A stretch of 64,000 nucleotides of DNA. Origin: Leucobacter edaphi. Its GTDB lineage: Bacteria > Actinomycetota > Actinomycetes > Actinomycetales > Microbacteriaceae. Positions 18,969 to 30,158 of the stretch are shown here, piece by piece. Position 1 is the first letter of the stretch, and every line of letters starts with the position of its first letter. The stretch is taken from contig NZ_JAEHOI010000011.1 of assembly GCF_016522535.1 (NCBI RefSeq), positions 124,001 to 188,000 on the forward strand, given 5' to 3'. Made by a program: the position numbers and the translations under genes. The notes beneath the pieces are model-generated. The model saw only the letters and a list, made by a program, of their open reading frames with translations, did not search any database and was not told the origin of the DNA.

Positions 18969-20594
18969 CTACTTCTTGACGACCAGCTGCTCCTGCTTGA
19001 TCTCGGCCTCGTCGAGCGTGTCGAACTGCTCGGCGAGCGTCTTGCCCGCAGAGGTGCGGAACTCGCTCTTGAACTTCTCGATCGCGCCCGTGATCTCCGC
19101 GACGGTGGTGTCGTCGAGGACGTTGGTCGCGCGGAGGGTGTTGAGCGCCTCCGAGTTGCGGCCGAGGTAGTCGAGGAACTCGCGCTCGAAGCGGAGGATG
19201 TCCTCGACCGGGACCTCATCCAGGTAACCGTTCGTGCCGGCCCAGATGGAGACGGTCTGCTCCTCAACCGGGTACGGGGTGTACTGCGGCTGCTTGAGGA
19301 GCTCGGTGAGGCGTGCGCCGCGCTCGAGCTGCTTGCGGCTGGCCGCGTCGAGGTCGGACGCGAACATCGCGAAGGCCTCGAGAGCGCGGTACTGGGCGAG
19401 CTCGAGCTTGAGCGTGCCCGAGACCTTCTTGATCGACTTGACCTGCGCGTCGCCACCGACGCGGGACACCGAGATGCCCACGTCGACCGCGGGACGCTGG
19501 TTCGCGTTGAACAGGTCCGACTGGAGGAAGATCTGGCCGTCGGTGATCGAGATCACGTTGGTCGGGATGTACGCCGAGACGTCGTTCGCCTTGGTCTCGA
19601 TGATCGGGAGACCCGTCATCGAACCGGCACCCAGCTCGTCCGAGAGCTTTGCACAGCGCTCGAGCAGGCGGGAGTGGAGGTAGAAGACGTCGCCCGGGTA
19701 GGCCTCGCGCCCCGGCGGGCGGCGGAGGAGGAGCGAAACGGCGCGGTAGGCCTCAGCCTGCTTCGACAGGTCGTCGAAGATGATGAGGACGTGCTTGCCG
19801 TCGTACATCCAGTGCTGGCCGATGGCCGAGCCGGTGTACGGGGCGAGGTACTTGAAGCCAGCGGGGTCGGAGGCCGGCGAGGCGACGATGGTGGTGTACT
19901 CCATCGCACCCGCGTCCTCGAGCGCGCCCTTCACCGAAGCGATGGTCGAGCCCTTCTGGCCGATCGCGACGTAGATGCAGCGAACCTGCTTCGTCTGGTC
20001 GCCCGACTCCCAGTTGGCCTTCTGGTTGATGATCGTGTCGATCGCGATCGCGGTCTTACCGGTCTGGCGGTCGCCGATGATGAGCTGGCGCTGGCCGCGG
20101 CCGACGGGGATCATGGCGTCGATCGCCTTGATGCCGGTCTGGAGCGGCTCGTGCACCGACTTGCGCTGCATGACGCCGGGAGCCTGGAGCTCGAGGGCGC
20201 GGCGGCCCTCGACGCCGGTGATCTCACCGAGTCCGTCGATCGGGTTGCCGAGCGGGTCGACCACGCGGCCGAGGTAGCCCTCGCCGACGGGAACGGAGAG
20301 GACCTCGCCGGTGCGGGTGACCTGCTGGCCCTCCTCGATGCCGGTGAACTCACCGAGCACCACGACGCCGATCTCGTCCTCTTCGAGGTTCTGTGCCAGG
20401 CCGAGCGTGCCGTCCGCGAAGCGGATGAGCTCGTTCGCCATCACGCCGGGGAGGCCCTCGACGTGCGCGATGCCGTCTGCCGCGTCAACGACCGTGCCGA
20501 CCTCGGTCTTACCCGACTGCGACGGCTCGTACGACGCTGCGAAATCCTTCAGCGCGTTCCGGATCTCGTCCGGGCTGATTGAGAGTTCTGCCAT
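18969..20594 (-). CDS. atpA: F1-ATPase alpha subunit
   Basis: The 541-residue protein is the non-catalytic nucleotide-binding subunit of the F1 hexamer. It has the P-loop [13 protein letters not shown], the segment [16 protein letters not shown], and the VGGDAQ C-terminal domain start. Length is slightly above that of E. coli because of a C-terminal extension ending QEQLVVKK, as often seen in actinobacteria. It lies in the conserved order H-A-G. Confidence 0.97.
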   Translation of the reverse strand: MAELSISPDEIRNALKDFAASYEPSQSGKTEVGTVVDAADGIAHVEGLPGVMANELIRFADGTLGLAQNLEEDEIGVVVLGEFTGIEEGQQVTRTGEVLSVPVGEGYLGRVVDPLGNPIDGLGEITGVEGRRALELQAPGVMQRKSVHEPLQTGIKAIDAMIPVGRGQRQLIIGDRQTGKTAIAIDTIINQKANWESGDQTKQVRCIYVAIGQKGSTIASVKGALEDAGAMEYTTIVASPASDPAGFKYLAPYTGSAIGQHWMYDGKHVLIIFDDLSKQAEAYRAVSLLLRRPPGREAYPGDVFYLHSRLLERCAKLSDELGAGSMTGLPIIETKANDVSAYIPTNVISITDGQIFLQSDLFNANQRPAVDVGISVSRVGGDAQVKSIKKVSGTLKLELAQYRALEAFAMFASDLDAASRKQLERGARLTELLKQPQYTPYPVEEQTVSIWAGTNGYLDEVPVEDILRFEREFLDYLGRNSEALNTLRATNVLDDTTVAEITGAIEKFKSEFRTSAGKTLAEQFDTLDEAEIKQEQLVVKK

Positions 20595-20649
20595 TTCGTT
20601 TCCTCTGTCTGTTCCGGAAGCGAAAGCCCCGGAGGTGAAAGTTGTTGCT

Positions 20650-21425
20650 CTACGCAGCGAGCTGCTGGCGGAGATCGTCCAGGCGGGCCCGGATGCTGCC
20701 GTCGATGACGTCGTCGGCGATCTGGATACGGACGCCCCCGATGAGCTCGGGGTCGATCACGGTCGTGATCTTGACCGGGCGACCCGCGGTCTTCTCGAGT
20801 GCCGCCGCGAGACGGATCTGCTGCACCGGGGTGAGCGGCGCCGCGACGGTCACGGTTGCGAGCTCGGAACCGCCCTGATCAGCAGCGACGCGCGCGGCCT
20901 GACGCAGCGCGGCGTCGAGGCGACGTCCGCGCGGCTGGGCCGTGAGGCGGCTGACGACGGTGACGGCCGAGGGCGACACCTTGCCAGCGAGGATGCGCTC
21001 GATGAGCGCGACCTTGCCGGCGGGGTCAGCCAGCTTGCTGCCGAGGCTGAGCTGGAGTTCGTGGTTGCGATCGAGGAGATCGGCGACCGCGAGGAGCTCA
21101 TCCGAGAGCGAGGAGTTCGCGAGGCTCTCGGCGCGCAGGCCGAGCTCCTCGACGCCGGCGATGAACTCGTCAGAGTTCGACCAGCGGCCCCGAACGGCGG
21201 CGGTGAGCACTGAGCGCGCGCCAGCGGAGAACCCGCCGAAGAGGCGCTCGACCACCTGGGCCTTCGCCTCGGGCGCCGCGGAGGCGTCCCCGAGTGCCGA
21301 CGCGAGTGCCGGGCTCGAGGCGATCTGACCGGCGGCGGCGAGGAGCTCGCCGCCCGCGGTCGACTCGATGCCCGCCGTGATCGCGGTCCGTGCCTGTGCG
21401 AGTGCTTCGCGTGACGCGCTTCCCA

Positions 21426-21426
<1 letters not shown>
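20650..21426 (-). CDS. atpH: ATP synthase delta subunit
   Basis: Delta joins the top of F1 to the peripheral stalk (b subunits). The 258-residue protein is longer than the roughly 180-residue E. coli form, as usual in actinobacteria. Its C-terminal part contains the conserved [14 protein letters not shown](A)DDVIDGS motif. Its start codon overlaps the last base of the atpF stop, so the two are coupled. Confidence 0.94.
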
Positions 21427-21992
<566 letters not shown>

Positions 21993-22011
21993 CTAAGGAA
22001 AGGTGGACGGC

Positions 22012-22284
<273 letters not shown>

Positions 22285-23109
22285 TTAGTGCTCTTCAGCC
22301 AGCGCGAGCTGGATGTAGACGCCGGTGAGAATGGTGAAGATGTAGGCCTGGAGGAACGCCACCAGGATCTCGAAGAGGGTGAAGGCGAAGCCCACCGCGA
22401 AGGTGCCGACGCCGAAGAGCTTGAACAGCCCCTCGCCCTCGAGGAGGAAGAAGTTGGTCGCGCTGAAGAAGAGCACGAGCAGGAGGTGACCGACCAGGAG
22501 GTTCATCAGGAGTCGGAGCGTCAGGGTGACCGGACGCAGGACGAAGGTCGAGAAGAACTCGATCGGGGTCACGATGATGTAGAGCGGCTTCGGAACGCCC
22601 GAGGGGAACAGGGAGTTCTTGAAGAAGTTGCCGGGGCTCTTCTTGATACCCGCGTAGATGAAGGTCGCGTAGGAGACGATCGCGAGGACGAGCGGCAGAC
22701 CGACGACGGCCGAGACACCGATGTTGAAGCCGGGGATGATGCCGGTGATGTTGAACGCGAGGATCGTGAAGAAGATCGCGGTCAGGATCGGCAGGAAGCG
22801 GCGGCCATCGACCTTGCCCAGGAGATCCTCGGCGATGTTGACGCGCACGAAGTCGAGCGCCATCTCGGTGATCGACTGCCCGCGGGTGGGGATCACGCGC
22901 ATCTTGCGGGTGCCGAGCCAGAACAGCAGCAGCAGGAGGAGGGTCATGATCACGCGGATGATCATGATGCGGTTCATCGCGAACGGCGTGCCCTCGAAGA
23001 GCACCACATCGGGGAAGAAGTCGGAAATCGACGGCGGGTGGAACCCGCCCCCTTCGGATGCGAAAACAGCAGGGGTCACGAGGTGCAGAGCGTTAGCGAA
23101 CAGCGCCAT
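22285..23109 (-). CDS. atpB: ATP synthase a subunit
   Basis: The 274-residue protein is the membrane stator that provides the proton half-channels. It contains the conserved LTLRLLMNLLVGHLLL segment with the essential arginine, and about six hydrophobic segments. It opens the atpBEFHAGDC series, and a candidate promoter lies about 107 bases upstream. Confidence 0.95.
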   Translation of the reverse strand: MALFANALHLVTPAVFASEGGGFHPPSISDFFPDVVLFEGTPFAMNRIMIIRVIMTLLLLLLFWLGTRKMRVIPTRGQSITEMALDFVRVNIAEDLLGKVDGRRFLPILTAIFFTILAFNITGIIPGFNIGVSAVVGLPLVLAIVSYATFIYAGIKKSPGNFFKNSLFPSGVPKPLYIIVTPIEFFSTFVLRPVTLTLRLLMNLLVGHLLLVLFFSATNFFLLEGEGLFKLFGVGTFAVGFAFTLFEILVAFLQAYIFTILTGVYIQLALAEEH

Positions 23110-23215
23110 TCTCCTGACTTCGGTGCGGCGGTGAGCTCACACGGTGTCGAACGGTGGTCGTGCCCCCAGCGCTCACAGGCACACTCATGGTGAGGCCCGG
23201 CGGGGAACAAAGAAG

Positions 23216-23221
23216 ATTCTA
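23216..23221 (-). promoter_or_regulatory. Candidate -10 element for the atp operon
   Basis: TAGAAT on the minus strand lies in the 180-base gap before atpB, with an AT-richer flank than its surroundings. A -35 match is weak, so this rests on one hexamer and position. Confidence 0.35.
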
Positions 23222-23291
23222 GCAAGAATTTCGCCGTCGGAGAAACCATTCGTGACACTTCGGCAGAATTGCGTTTCTCCGGGACTTGTGA

Positions 23292-23969
23292 TCAGTCTCG
23301 CGGGTCCGAGACGATCGGGAGCCGAGACCTGGTGAGAACGATCATGTCGATCACAAGGGACACGATCACTCCCGCGACGACGCCGAGGAACAGGATCGTC
23401 GGATTGAGCCACGGCTGGTCGCGCAGCAGCACCGCGGCGACGATGAAGGCGACGATCTTGATCAGCCACGCCCCCATCACGATCCCGAAGAACGCGGCGA
23501 CGTAGAAGTCTTTCTCGATGAAGCGGTTCGCAAAGGTGATGCTCCCCGCGGTGAGCGCGAGGAAGACCCCCGCGAAGGCTGCGCCGAGGACGCCGCCGAC
23601 GAGTCCCGTCGAACCGGAGACGAACCAGCCGATGACGCCGAAGATCACGATCAGCGCGAGCGACGCGAGGACGCCCCACTTGAGTGCGCGGAGCAGGATC
23701 GGCTGCGAGCTCGGCATACGGATCTCCGCCGGCGCGTCATCCGCCGCGCCTTCCTGGCCGGAGGGGGCACCCGCCTGCGCTTCCTGGACCGCAGCGGCCG
23801 GGGCGGGCACCTCGGGGGTCGCCGTCGCGGGCCGCGTCGGCGCCGCGTGCGCTCCGGGCGCGCCGGATTCCACGGCTCCGGGCCCGGAGGGCTCCGCTGC
23901 TGCGGCGGGGAGCACGGGGGTCTCGGATCCTTCGGGCGCGTTGCTCTCGGGAAGCGGGGATGAGCTCAC
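23292..23969 (-). CDS. AtpI-position membrane protein with long Ala/Pro-rich N-terminus
   Basis: The 225-residue protein has a disordered Ala/Pro/Glu-rich N-terminal third (to about residue 90) and then four membrane helices. The GTG at 23969 has AAAGGAA upstream and overlaps the wecA-like stop (GTGA); the frame is open further to 24548, but that is a shadow of the upstream gene. Position directly before atpB is where AtpI-like proteins, thought to help c-ring assembly or Mg2+ supply, occur. The helices do not carry a motif I can match to AtpI with certainty, so the role is inferred from position. Confidence 0.78.
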   Translation of the reverse strand: MSSSPLPESNAPEGSETPVLPAAAAEPSGPGAVESGAPGAHAAPTRPATATPEVPAPAAAVQEAQAGAPSGQEGAADDAPAEIRMPSSQPILLRALKWGVLASLALIVIFGVIGWFVSGSTGLVGGVLGAAFAGVFLALTAGSITFANRFIEKDFYVAAFFGIVMGAWLIKIVAFIVAAVLLRDQPWLNPTILFLGVVAGVIVSLVIDMIVLTRSRLPIVSDPRD

Positions 23970-25171
23970 TCGGAGTTCCTTTCCTCGGACGCGCCCGCTC
24001 CCGGGTGCCCGGCGTTGACGGCGTCGGCGGATTCGCCGCGCCCCTGCAAAGTTATCAAGCCTCGCTGGGCGAGAAGCTTCTTCGCCCTCCGCAGCGGGAA
24101 CAGGAGCGTCAGCAGGGTGATCACGGTGCCAACGACGAGGACCACGATCGCGAGCACCGGACTGTCCTGCGTGAACACCAGCAGCACCGCCACCGAGAGC
24201 ACCGCGCTCCCCAGGTAGAAGATGATCACGGCCTGCACGGGCGAGTGGCCCATGTCGAGCAGACGGTGGTGCAGGTGGAGCCGATCGGCCGAGAACGGGC
24301 TCTTCCCCGCCCGCACCCTGCGGATCACGGCGAGCGAGAAGTCGGCCAGCGGCAGCGCGAGCACCGCGATCGGCAGGATGATCGGCATGTACGCCGCGAG
24401 CACGAGCTTCAGATCGAGCGACGCCGGATTGAGCTGGCCCGTCACGAGCACGGTCGACGTGGCCATCAGCAGGCCGACGAGGAGCGCACCCGTGTCCCCC
24501 ATGAACATGCGCGCGCGGTGCCAGTTGAACGGCATGAACCCCGCGCAAATCGCGACGATCACGATCGCGATCAGGCTCGCGAGCGTAATCGAGTCGAGCC
24601 CGCCGACCTGATCGTGCAGGATCCGCGTGTAGATGAAGAAGATCGCGTTGACGATGATCCCGACGCCGGCGACGAGACCGTCAAGGCCGTCGACGAAATT
24701 GACCGCGTTCATGACGAGGGTCATGAGGAACACGGTGAGCACGAAATTCACGACGGGCGACGCGACGACGAGGGTGTCCCCCACCGGCAGCGACACGATC
24801 TGGACGCCGTTCCAGGCGAGCAGGCCGGTCGCCGCGAACTGCGCCGCGAGCTTCACCATCCAGTCGAGGTCGAGCAGGTCGTCGAGGATCCCCACTCCCG
24901 CGATGATCGCGCACGCCCCGATCAGGGCCCACATGATCCCGCTGTCGGTGAAGAGCGGCGCGAAGTCCGGCTGGGTGCGCGCCACGGCGAACGCCGCGAG
25001 CAGGCCAACGAACATCGCCACACCGCCGAGCCTCGGGGTCGGCGTCTGATGCACGTCGCGCGAGCGCAGCTGCGGCGCGAGGCCGTACTTCCGCGCGAGC
25101 TTCAACACGATCGCCGATGCGATCGCCGTCACGACGACGGCGACGGCTGCGACGATCAGGAAAGGGAGCAC
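23966..25171 (-). CDS. WecA/TagO-like undecaprenyl-phosphate sugar-1-phosphate transferase
   Basis: This polytopic enzyme moves a sugar-1-phosphate from a UDP-sugar to undecaprenyl phosphate, starting cell-wall glycopolymers. The 401-residue protein has about ten hydrophobic helices and the family motifs GILDDLLDL, NFVDGLDGL, MFMGDTGALL (catalytic Asp and Mg2+ ligands) and HLHHRLLDMG on a cytoplasmic loop. The HHR-type loop places it with WecA/TagO/RgpG, not MraY. A GTG start lies one base after the Sua5-type gene. The same order (prmC-sua5-wecA-atp) is widespread in actinobacteria. Confidence 0.9.
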   Translation of the reverse strand: MLPFLIVAAVAVVVTAIASAIVLKLARKYGLAPQLRSRDVHQTPTPRLGGVAMFVGLLAAFAVARTQPDFAPLFTDSGIMWALIGACAIIAGVGILDDLLDLDWMVKLAAQFAATGLLAWNGVQIVSLPVGDTLVVASPVVNFVLTVFLMTLVMNAVNFVDGLDGLVAGVGIIVNAIFFIYTRILHDQVGGLDSITLASLIAIVIVAICAGFMPFNWHRARMFMGDTGALLVGLLMATSTVLVTGQLNPASLDLKLVLAAYMPIILPIAVLALPLADFSLAVIRRVRAGKSPFSADRLHLHHRLLDMGHSPVQAVIIFYLGSAVLSVAVLLVFTQDSPVLAIVVLVVGTVITLLTLLFPLRRAKKLLAQRGLITLQGRGESADAVNAGHPGAGASEERNSE

Positions 25172-25172
25172 G

Positions 25173-25838
25173 TCAGTCCTCGAACGTGACCTCGGGCAGC
25201 AGTTCCTGGATGACCTCGCGGGTCACGCCGCCCTCGCGCAGGATCCGCAGGACGCCGCCCTCCTCCGTCAGCCGGGTCGCATCGATGATCGTCGAGGCCA
25301 CGCCGTCGCCGTCGATCGCTCCGACCTCGAGGTACACGTCGACCGAATCGCCGAGCATCTCCCTCGCCTCCGCCGCCGTGCCCGCGGCAGGCTTCCCGGT
25401 GAGGTTGGCGGAGGAGACCGCGAGGGGACCCGTCTCCCGCAGCAGCTCGAGCGCGATCGGATGGTTCGGGATCCGGAGCGCGACGGTTCCGCCCGTATCG
25501 CCGAGGTCCCAGCTCAGGCCGGGATTCGCGGTCGTGATGATCGTGAGGGCTCCCGGCCAGAACTTCTCCGCGAGCGCGGACAGGGGCGACGGCACCTCGG
25601 CCGCGAGCGCCGCGAGCGTGCCCGTGTTGGGGATCAGCACGGGCGGCGGCGACTGACGGCCGCGGCCCTTCGCGTCAAGCAGTCGCTGCACCGCAGCGGG
25701 GGTGAACGCGTCGGCCGCGACGCCGTACACGGTGTCCGTGGGGAGCACGACGAGCTTCCCCTGCCCGATCGCCCGGCGCGCGGTGCGTGTTCCGGAGAGC
25801 AGATCGGAGGGTTCTGAGCAGTCGTAGACCTCGGCCAT
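25173..25838 (-). CDS. L-threonylcarbamoyladenylate synthase (Sua5/TsaC family)
   Basis: The enzyme makes threonylcarbamoyl-AMP from threonine, bicarbonate and ATP, the first step of t6A37 tRNA modification. The 221-residue protein has the YrdC fold: KLVVLPTDTVYGVAADAF, KGRGRQSPPPVLI and AVSSANLTGKPA. It is the single-domain TsaC length; the C-terminal Sua5 domain is absent, with only a short tail. It lies 52 bases after prmC and one base before the wecA-like gene. Confidence 0.92.
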   Translation of the reverse strand: MAEVYDCSEPSDLLSGTRTARRAIGQGKLVVLPTDTVYGVAADAFTPAAVQRLLDAKGRGRQSPPPVLIPNTGTLAALAAEVPSPLSALAEKFWPGALTIITTANPGLSWDLGDTGGTVALRIPNHPIALELLRETGPLAVSSANLTGKPAAGTAAEAREMLGDSVDVYLEVGAIDGDGVASTIIDATRLTEEGGVLRILREGGVTREVIQELLPEVTFED

Positions 25839-25890
25839 GAGGATAAATCCTACTCCTCGGAGCCTGCGCGCTGCCGCGCACGCGCCCGGC

Positions 25891-26916
25891 TCAGCGGATC
25901 GCCGTGGTCGCCCGGTCCCTGCCGGTGAGATCGGGGTGGGTCGCGGCCGCGCGCCACCCGTCCGCGGTGAGGAGCTCCCTGATCGCCGCGCCCTGCCCCT
26001 CGGCGTGCTCGAGGACGAGCGCGCCGCCCTGGCGCACGAGGCCGAGGCCGGCCCGGCTGATCACGCGGATCAGGTCGAGACCGTCCTCGCCGCTGTACAG
26101 CGCGAGCTCGGGATCGTGATCGCGCACCTCGGGGTCGCGCGGCACCATCGCGGCCGGCACGTAGGGCGGATTGGACACGAGGACGTGGCAGCGGCCCGCG
26201 AGCGCGGCGACCTCGGCGAGTGCCGGTGCGGTCGCGGTCGCGCGCCCGGCGCCCGGCGCCGATTTTCCGCCGGCCGCGGGCCCCGAGCCAGCCGCGGCCC
26301 GCGGTTCCCCGGCGGCCCGTCGCGGATCAAGCTCGGCGACGTCCCCGTGGATCAGGCGCACGCGGCCGTCGCCCCACTCGGCGACGTTGCGTGCGGCCCA
26401 CGCTGCGGCCTCGGGACTCTTCTCGACCGCGTAGATCCGCGCGGTGGGAACCTCGTGCGCGAGCGACAGGGCGATCGCCCCGCTCCCGGTGCAGAGGTCG
26501 ACGGCGATCGGCTCGGGATCGGGGGAATTGAGCAGGGCGTCGATCGCGAACTGGGCGACTCCCTCGGTTTCCGGCCGCGGCACGAACACTCCCGGCCCGA
26601 CACTGAGCTCGATCCCCCGGAACGGCGCGCGCCCGGTGAGGTGCTGCAGCGGCACCCGGCTCGCCCGCTCCTCCGCGAGCGCCCGGGAACGCCCTGCGGC
26701 GGCCGGCGCGACCGTCTCGCCGAGCACCGCGAGCACCTGAAGCCGCCCGCGCGGGACGCCGAGCACGTGGGAGAGCAGAATCGCAGCATCGACACCGGCG
26801 TCCTCGACGCCTCCGGCGGCGATGAGGGCCTCGAGCTCGGCGAGCAGCGCGGCGATCGAGACGGGGCCGGCGGGATCGGCGACGCCCGCGGGATCGGCGG
26901 ATTCGGGGTGGTTCAC
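25891..26916 (-). CDS. prmC: Peptide chain release factor N5-glutamine methyltransferase
   Basis: PrmC methylates the glutamine of the GGQ motif in RF1 and RF2. The 341-residue protein has an N-terminal helical domain, FVPRPETEG, the SAM motif VDLCTGSGAIALSLA and the catalytic NPPY (LVSNPPYVPAAM). I start at the GTG at 26916, preceded by GGAGAG; the frame runs to 27021 but the family start lies here. Unusual is an Ala/Gly/Pro-rich insert of about 30 residues between the SAM domain and NPPY. Its substrate gene prfA is about 4 kb away instead of next door. Confidence 0.93.
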   Translation of the reverse strand: MNHPESADPAGVADPAGPVSIAALLAELEALIAAGGVEDAGVDAAILLSHVLGVPRGRLQVLAVLGETVAPAAAGRSRALAEERASRVPLQHLTGRAPFRGIELSVGPGVFVPRPETEGVAQFAIDALLNSPDPEPIAVDLCTGSGAIALSLAHEVPTARIYAVEKSPEAAAWAARNVAEWGDGRVRLIHGDVAELDPRRAAGEPRAAAGSGPAAGGKSAPGAGRATATAPALAEVAALAGRCHVLVSNPPYVPAAMVPRDPEVRDHDPELALYSGEDGLDLIRVISRAGLGLVRQGGALVLEHAEGQGAAIRELLTADGWRAAATHPDLTGRDRATTAIR

Positions 26917-27058
26917 TCCCCCACTCTCCCACACGCGATTCGCGCCGGCCCGCGCCGCCGAGCGGCGGGGCAGTGATCCCCCGCATGTCCCGGGAATGCC
27001 GGGCGTAATACAGCGTTGCATTTCATAAGCGCACAGAACGTGTTGGATAACTCCACGC

Positions 27059-27064
27059 TATAGT
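27059..27064 (+). promoter_or_regulatory. Candidate -10 element for cysK
   Basis: TATAGT lies 41 bases before the cysK ATG in an AT-richer patch; a good -35 at standard spacing is not clear (TTGGAT is too close). Confidence 0.4.
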
Positions 27065-27104
27065 TCTGTTGGCCTCGTCCCGACGACTCCCTGGAGGATC
27101 ACCC

Positions 27105-28040
27105 ATGGCACGCAGCTTCGCCAACATCACCGAAGCCTTCGGCAACACCCCGCTCGTTCGCCTCAACCGCGTGACCGACGGCGCAGCCGCCGAGGTCTAC
27201 GCGAAGCTCGAGTTCTACAACCCCGCCGGATCGGTGAAGGACCGCATCGGCATCGCGATCATCGACGCCGCAGAGCAGTCGGGCGACCTGCAGCCCGGCG
27301 GCACGATCGTCGAGGGCACGAGCGGCAACACCGGAATCGCGCTCGCCTTCGTCGGCGCGGCTCGCGGCTACCGCGTCATCCTCACGATGCCCGAGACCAT
27401 GAGCATCGAGCGCCGCAAGCTCCTCGCGGCGTACGGCGCCGAGATCGTCCTCACCGAGGGTCCCCTCGGCATGAAGGGCGCGGTCGCGAAGGCCGAGGAG
27501 ATCGCCGCAAACACGCCGGGCGCGATCCTCGCGAACCAGTTCGGCAACGCCGCGAACCCCGCGATCCACCGCGCCACGACCGGCCCCGAGATCTGGGCCG
27601 ACACCGACGGCACGGTCGACATCTTCGTCGCCGGCATCGGCACGGGCGGCACGATCACGGGCGCGGGCGGCTACCTCAAGGAGCAGAACCCCGACGTCAA
27701 GGTCGTCGCTGTCGAGCCGATCGACTCGCCGCTCCTCACCGAGGGCACCGCCGGCCCCCACAAGATCCAGGGCCTCGGCGCGAACTTCGTGCCGGAGATC
27801 CTCGACCGCGACGTCTACGACGAGGTCGTCGACGTCGCCCTCCCCGATGCGATCGCGAAGGCTCGCGCGCTCGGCACCGACGAGGGCATCCTCGCGGGCA
27901 TCTCGGGCGGCGCGGCCGTCTGGGCCGCCACCGAGGTCGCGAAGCGTCCCGAGAACGCCGGCAAGAAGATCGTCGTCATCGTCCCCGACTTCGGCGAGCG
28001 CTACTTCTCGACGGTCCTCTACGAGAACCTCGAGGTCTGA
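27105..28040 (+). CDS. cysK: Cysteine synthase (O-acetylserine sulfhydrylase)
   Basis: This PLP enzyme makes cysteine from O-acetylserine and sulfide. The 311-residue fold-type II protein has the Schiff-base lysine in [11 protein letters not shown], the [10 protein letters not shown] loop, and [15 protein letters not shown] for phosphate binding. The ATG at 27105 has a GGAGG ribosome site; an in-frame ATG at 27069 does not. It is followed 85 bases on by cysE on the same strand, so the pair supplies both steps from serine. CysE C-terminal isoleucine (the protein ends DFYVI) fits binding into the CysK active site. Confidence 0.96.
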   Translation: MARSFANITEAFGNTPLVRLNRVTDGAAAEVYAKLEFYNPAGSVKDRIGIAIIDAAEQSGDLQPGGTIVEGTSGNTGIALAFVGAARGYRVILTMPETMSIERRKLLAAYGAEIVLTEGPLGMKGAVAKAEEIAANTPGAILANQFGNAANPAIHRATTGPEIWADTDGTVDIFVAGIGTGGTITGAGGYLKEQNPDVKVVAVEPIDSPLLTEGTAGPHKIQGLGANFVPEILDRDVYDEVVDVALPDAIAKARALGTDEGILAGISGGAAVWAATEVAKRPENAGKKIVVIVPDFGERYFSTVLYENLEV

Positions 28041-28125
28041 TCCCCCGGATCGGCACCCCAGACGGCAGTGGCCGTTCGACCGGCGCACCGGGCGGGCGGC
28101 CACTTCGGCACATGAAAGGCCACCA

Positions 28126-28695
28126 GTGAGTTTCTTCTCCGGAGTTCGTGAGGACATCCGCGCGGCACGCGACCACGATCCCGCCGCGCGCGGCTCCGCC
28201 GAGGTCTTCTTCGTCTACTCGGGGCTGCATGCGGTCTGGTGGCACCGCCTCTCACACGCGATGTGGACGCGAGGCATGCGCTTCCTTCCGCGCGCGATCT
28301 CCCAGGCGATCAGGTTTTTCACTGGGATCGAGATCCATCCGGGGGCCACGATCGGCCGCCGCCTCTTCATCGACCACGGCATGGGCGTGGTGATCGGCGA
28401 GACCGCCGAGATCGGCGACGACGTGCTCATCTACCACGGGGTCACCCTCGGCGGGACCGGCCACCAGGGCGGCAAGCGCCACCCGACGATCGGCGACCGG
28501 ACCGTCATCGGCGCCGGCGCGAAGCTGCTCGGCGACATCGAGCTCGGGCACGACAGCGCCGTCGGCGCGAACGCCGTGGTCGTGCGCTCGGCCGGCCCCT
28601 GGACGACGCTCACGGGCATTCCGGCACAGGCCCGGCCGCGACGGGGAGCGCCCGTCGCGGAAAGCCCCGATATGGCCGACTTCTACGTCATCTGA
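28126..28695 (+). CDS. cysE: Serine O-acetyltransferase
   Basis: CysE acetylates serine with acetyl-CoA to give O-acetylserine. The 189-residue protein has the left-handed beta-helix hexapeptide repeats ([40 protein letters not shown] region) and the catalytic histidine in DHGMG. It is the short form without the long N-terminal domain of enteric CysE. It ends in Ile, the residue that CysE inserts into CysK to form cysteine synthase. GTG start with GAAAGG upstream; the open frame before it is a shadow inside cysK. Confidence 0.94.
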   Translation: MSFFSGVREDIRAARDHDPAARGSAEVFFVYSGLHAVWWHRLSHAMWTRGMRFLPRAISQAIRFFTGIEIHPGATIGRRLFIDHGMGVVIGETAEIGDDVLIYHGVTLGGTGHQGGKRHPTIGDRTVIGAGAKLLGDIELGHDSAVGANAVVVRSAGPWTTLTGIPAQARPRRGAPVAESPDMADFYVI

Positions 28696-28702
28696 GCGGG
28701 GC

Positions 28703-30094
28703 TCAGCGCAGCCGCCGTCCGTGCTCGACCATCCACCGCTTCGTGCGCCGCATCTCGACGAGCACCATCGTGATGCCCAGGATCCAGAACGGGATCTGCA
28801 CCGCGAACGCCACCCGGAACGCTCCGAGCGAGTAGTTCTCGGGTGATCCAGCGCCCTGCAGGTCGAGGACGAGCCCGATGAGCAGGATCACCGCGAGCGA
28901 CGAGGTGAACCCGCCCGTGTTCACGAGCCCCGTGCCGAAGCCGGAGAAGCTGCGCGGTGTGTGCGAGCGCGACACCTCGAACGCGATCATCGACGCCGGC
29001 CCGCCGAGCGGCATCACCACGATGAGGACCACGAGCAGCCAGGTCGGCGGGTTGCCCGGCCACAGCATCACGGCGATCCACGACGCGATGATCCCGCCCG
29101 TGATGCCGAGGCTGATCCAGACGCGCCGCTCGAGGAATCGCGAGCTCACGGGACCGAGCACGAGCCCCGCGAACATCGACGAGACGACCGTGAGGCTCAG
29201 CAAGCCAGCGGCTGCGGGCGGTTCGAGACCGACGCCACCCACGAGGAACGGCGTCCCCCACAGCAGGATGAACACGTTGGACGCGAACGGCGTGGTGAAG
29301 TGCACCCAGTAGGAGAGGCGAACGCCCGGGATCCGCAGCAGCCGGCGGGCCCGGTCGTAGAGGCTCAAGACGCGGGTGCGGGGCCTCCCGACCGCGGGAA
29401 TCAGCCCGGTCGAGGGAGGCGCCATGACCGTCACCCCGGTCGGGGCGTCCGCGCCGAGCTTCCTCGCCTCGCGTGTCGTCCGGCTCGTGCGGTGGAAGAC
29501 CCGCTCGGCGACGGTCGCATCGCCGGGATAGTTGCGCAGCACGAGCGTTCCGAGGATCGTGATCAGCACCCCCACCGCGACGACCCCGAGGAAGCCGTTC
29601 ATCCAGCCGGCCGACGCGACGAGCAGTGCGAGCGGGGCGACCGAGACGAGCTGGCCGGCCTGCCCGATCAGGCCCGTAACCTGGCTCACCGTGGGCAGCT
29701 GGCGCACGGGGAACCACTCGGGCAGGATTCGCATCACGCTGATGAAGGTGCACGCGTCCCCCGCCCCGACGAGCACGCGCGCGAGGATCGCGAGCTCGAC
29801 GTTCAGCACCGTCGCCATGATGAGCTGGCCGGTGAGCATCAGCACGCCACCGCTCAGAATCAGGGCTTTCGCGCCGAAGCGGTCGAGGAGCACCCCGACC
29901 GGGATCTGCAGGCCCGCGTAGACGATGAGCTGCACGACGGGGAAGATCGCGAGCGTCGTCGCGTCGATCCCGAAGTGGTCCTGCGCCGCCGGGCCGAGCG
30001 CTGCGAGGGTCGAGCGGTTGATGATGGCGACCGCGTAGGCGATCGCCGCCACTCCCCAGACAACCCACGGGAGGAGGGGTCTGCGGGCGCTCAT
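28703..30094 (-). CDS. MFS transporter
   Basis: The 463-residue protein has about twelve membrane helices in two halves, with a charged loop between them carrying RPRTRVLSLYDRARRLL. The A-motif-like segment GVLLDRFGAKALI follows helix 2. It resembles nitrate/nitrite or organic-anion carriers (ANT/NarK-like) but no substrate motif is decisive. It is convergent with cysE with only seven bases between stops and may form a unit with nothing else, since the GNAT gene lies 64 bases upstream on the same strand. Confidence 0.83.
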   Translation of the reverse strand: MSARRPLLPWVVWGVAAIAYAVAIINRSTLAALGPAAQDHFGIDATTLAIFPVVQLIVYAGLQIPVGVLLDRFGAKALILSGGVLMLTGQLIMATVLNVELAILARVLVGAGDACTFISVMRILPEWFPVRQLPTVSQVTGLIGQAGQLVSVAPLALLVASAGWMNGFLGVVAVGVLITILGTLVLRNYPGDATVAERVFHRTSRTTREARKLGADAPTGVTVMAPPSTGLIPAVGRPRTRVLSLYDRARRLLRIPGVRLSYWVHFTTPFASNVFILLWGTPFLVGGVGLEPPAAAGLLSLTVVSSMFAGLVLGPVSSRFLERRVWISLGITGGIIASWIAVMLWPGNPPTWLLVVLIVVMPLGGPASMIAFEVSRSHTPRSFSGFGTGLVNTGGFTSSLAVILLIGLVLDLQGAGSPENYSLGAFRVAFAVQIPFWILGITMVLVEMRRTKRWMVEHGRRLR

Positions 30095-30158
30095 CCCACC
30101 ATGCTACTCCCGCGCGGGCCTGACTCGCCCGCTGTGCCGACGCCGGGCACCCGCCCGC

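Noticed and set aside
27001-27104. A riboswitch or T-box upstream of cysK
   Set aside because: The leader is only about 40 bases from the likely -10, and no conserved aptamer parts are seen.
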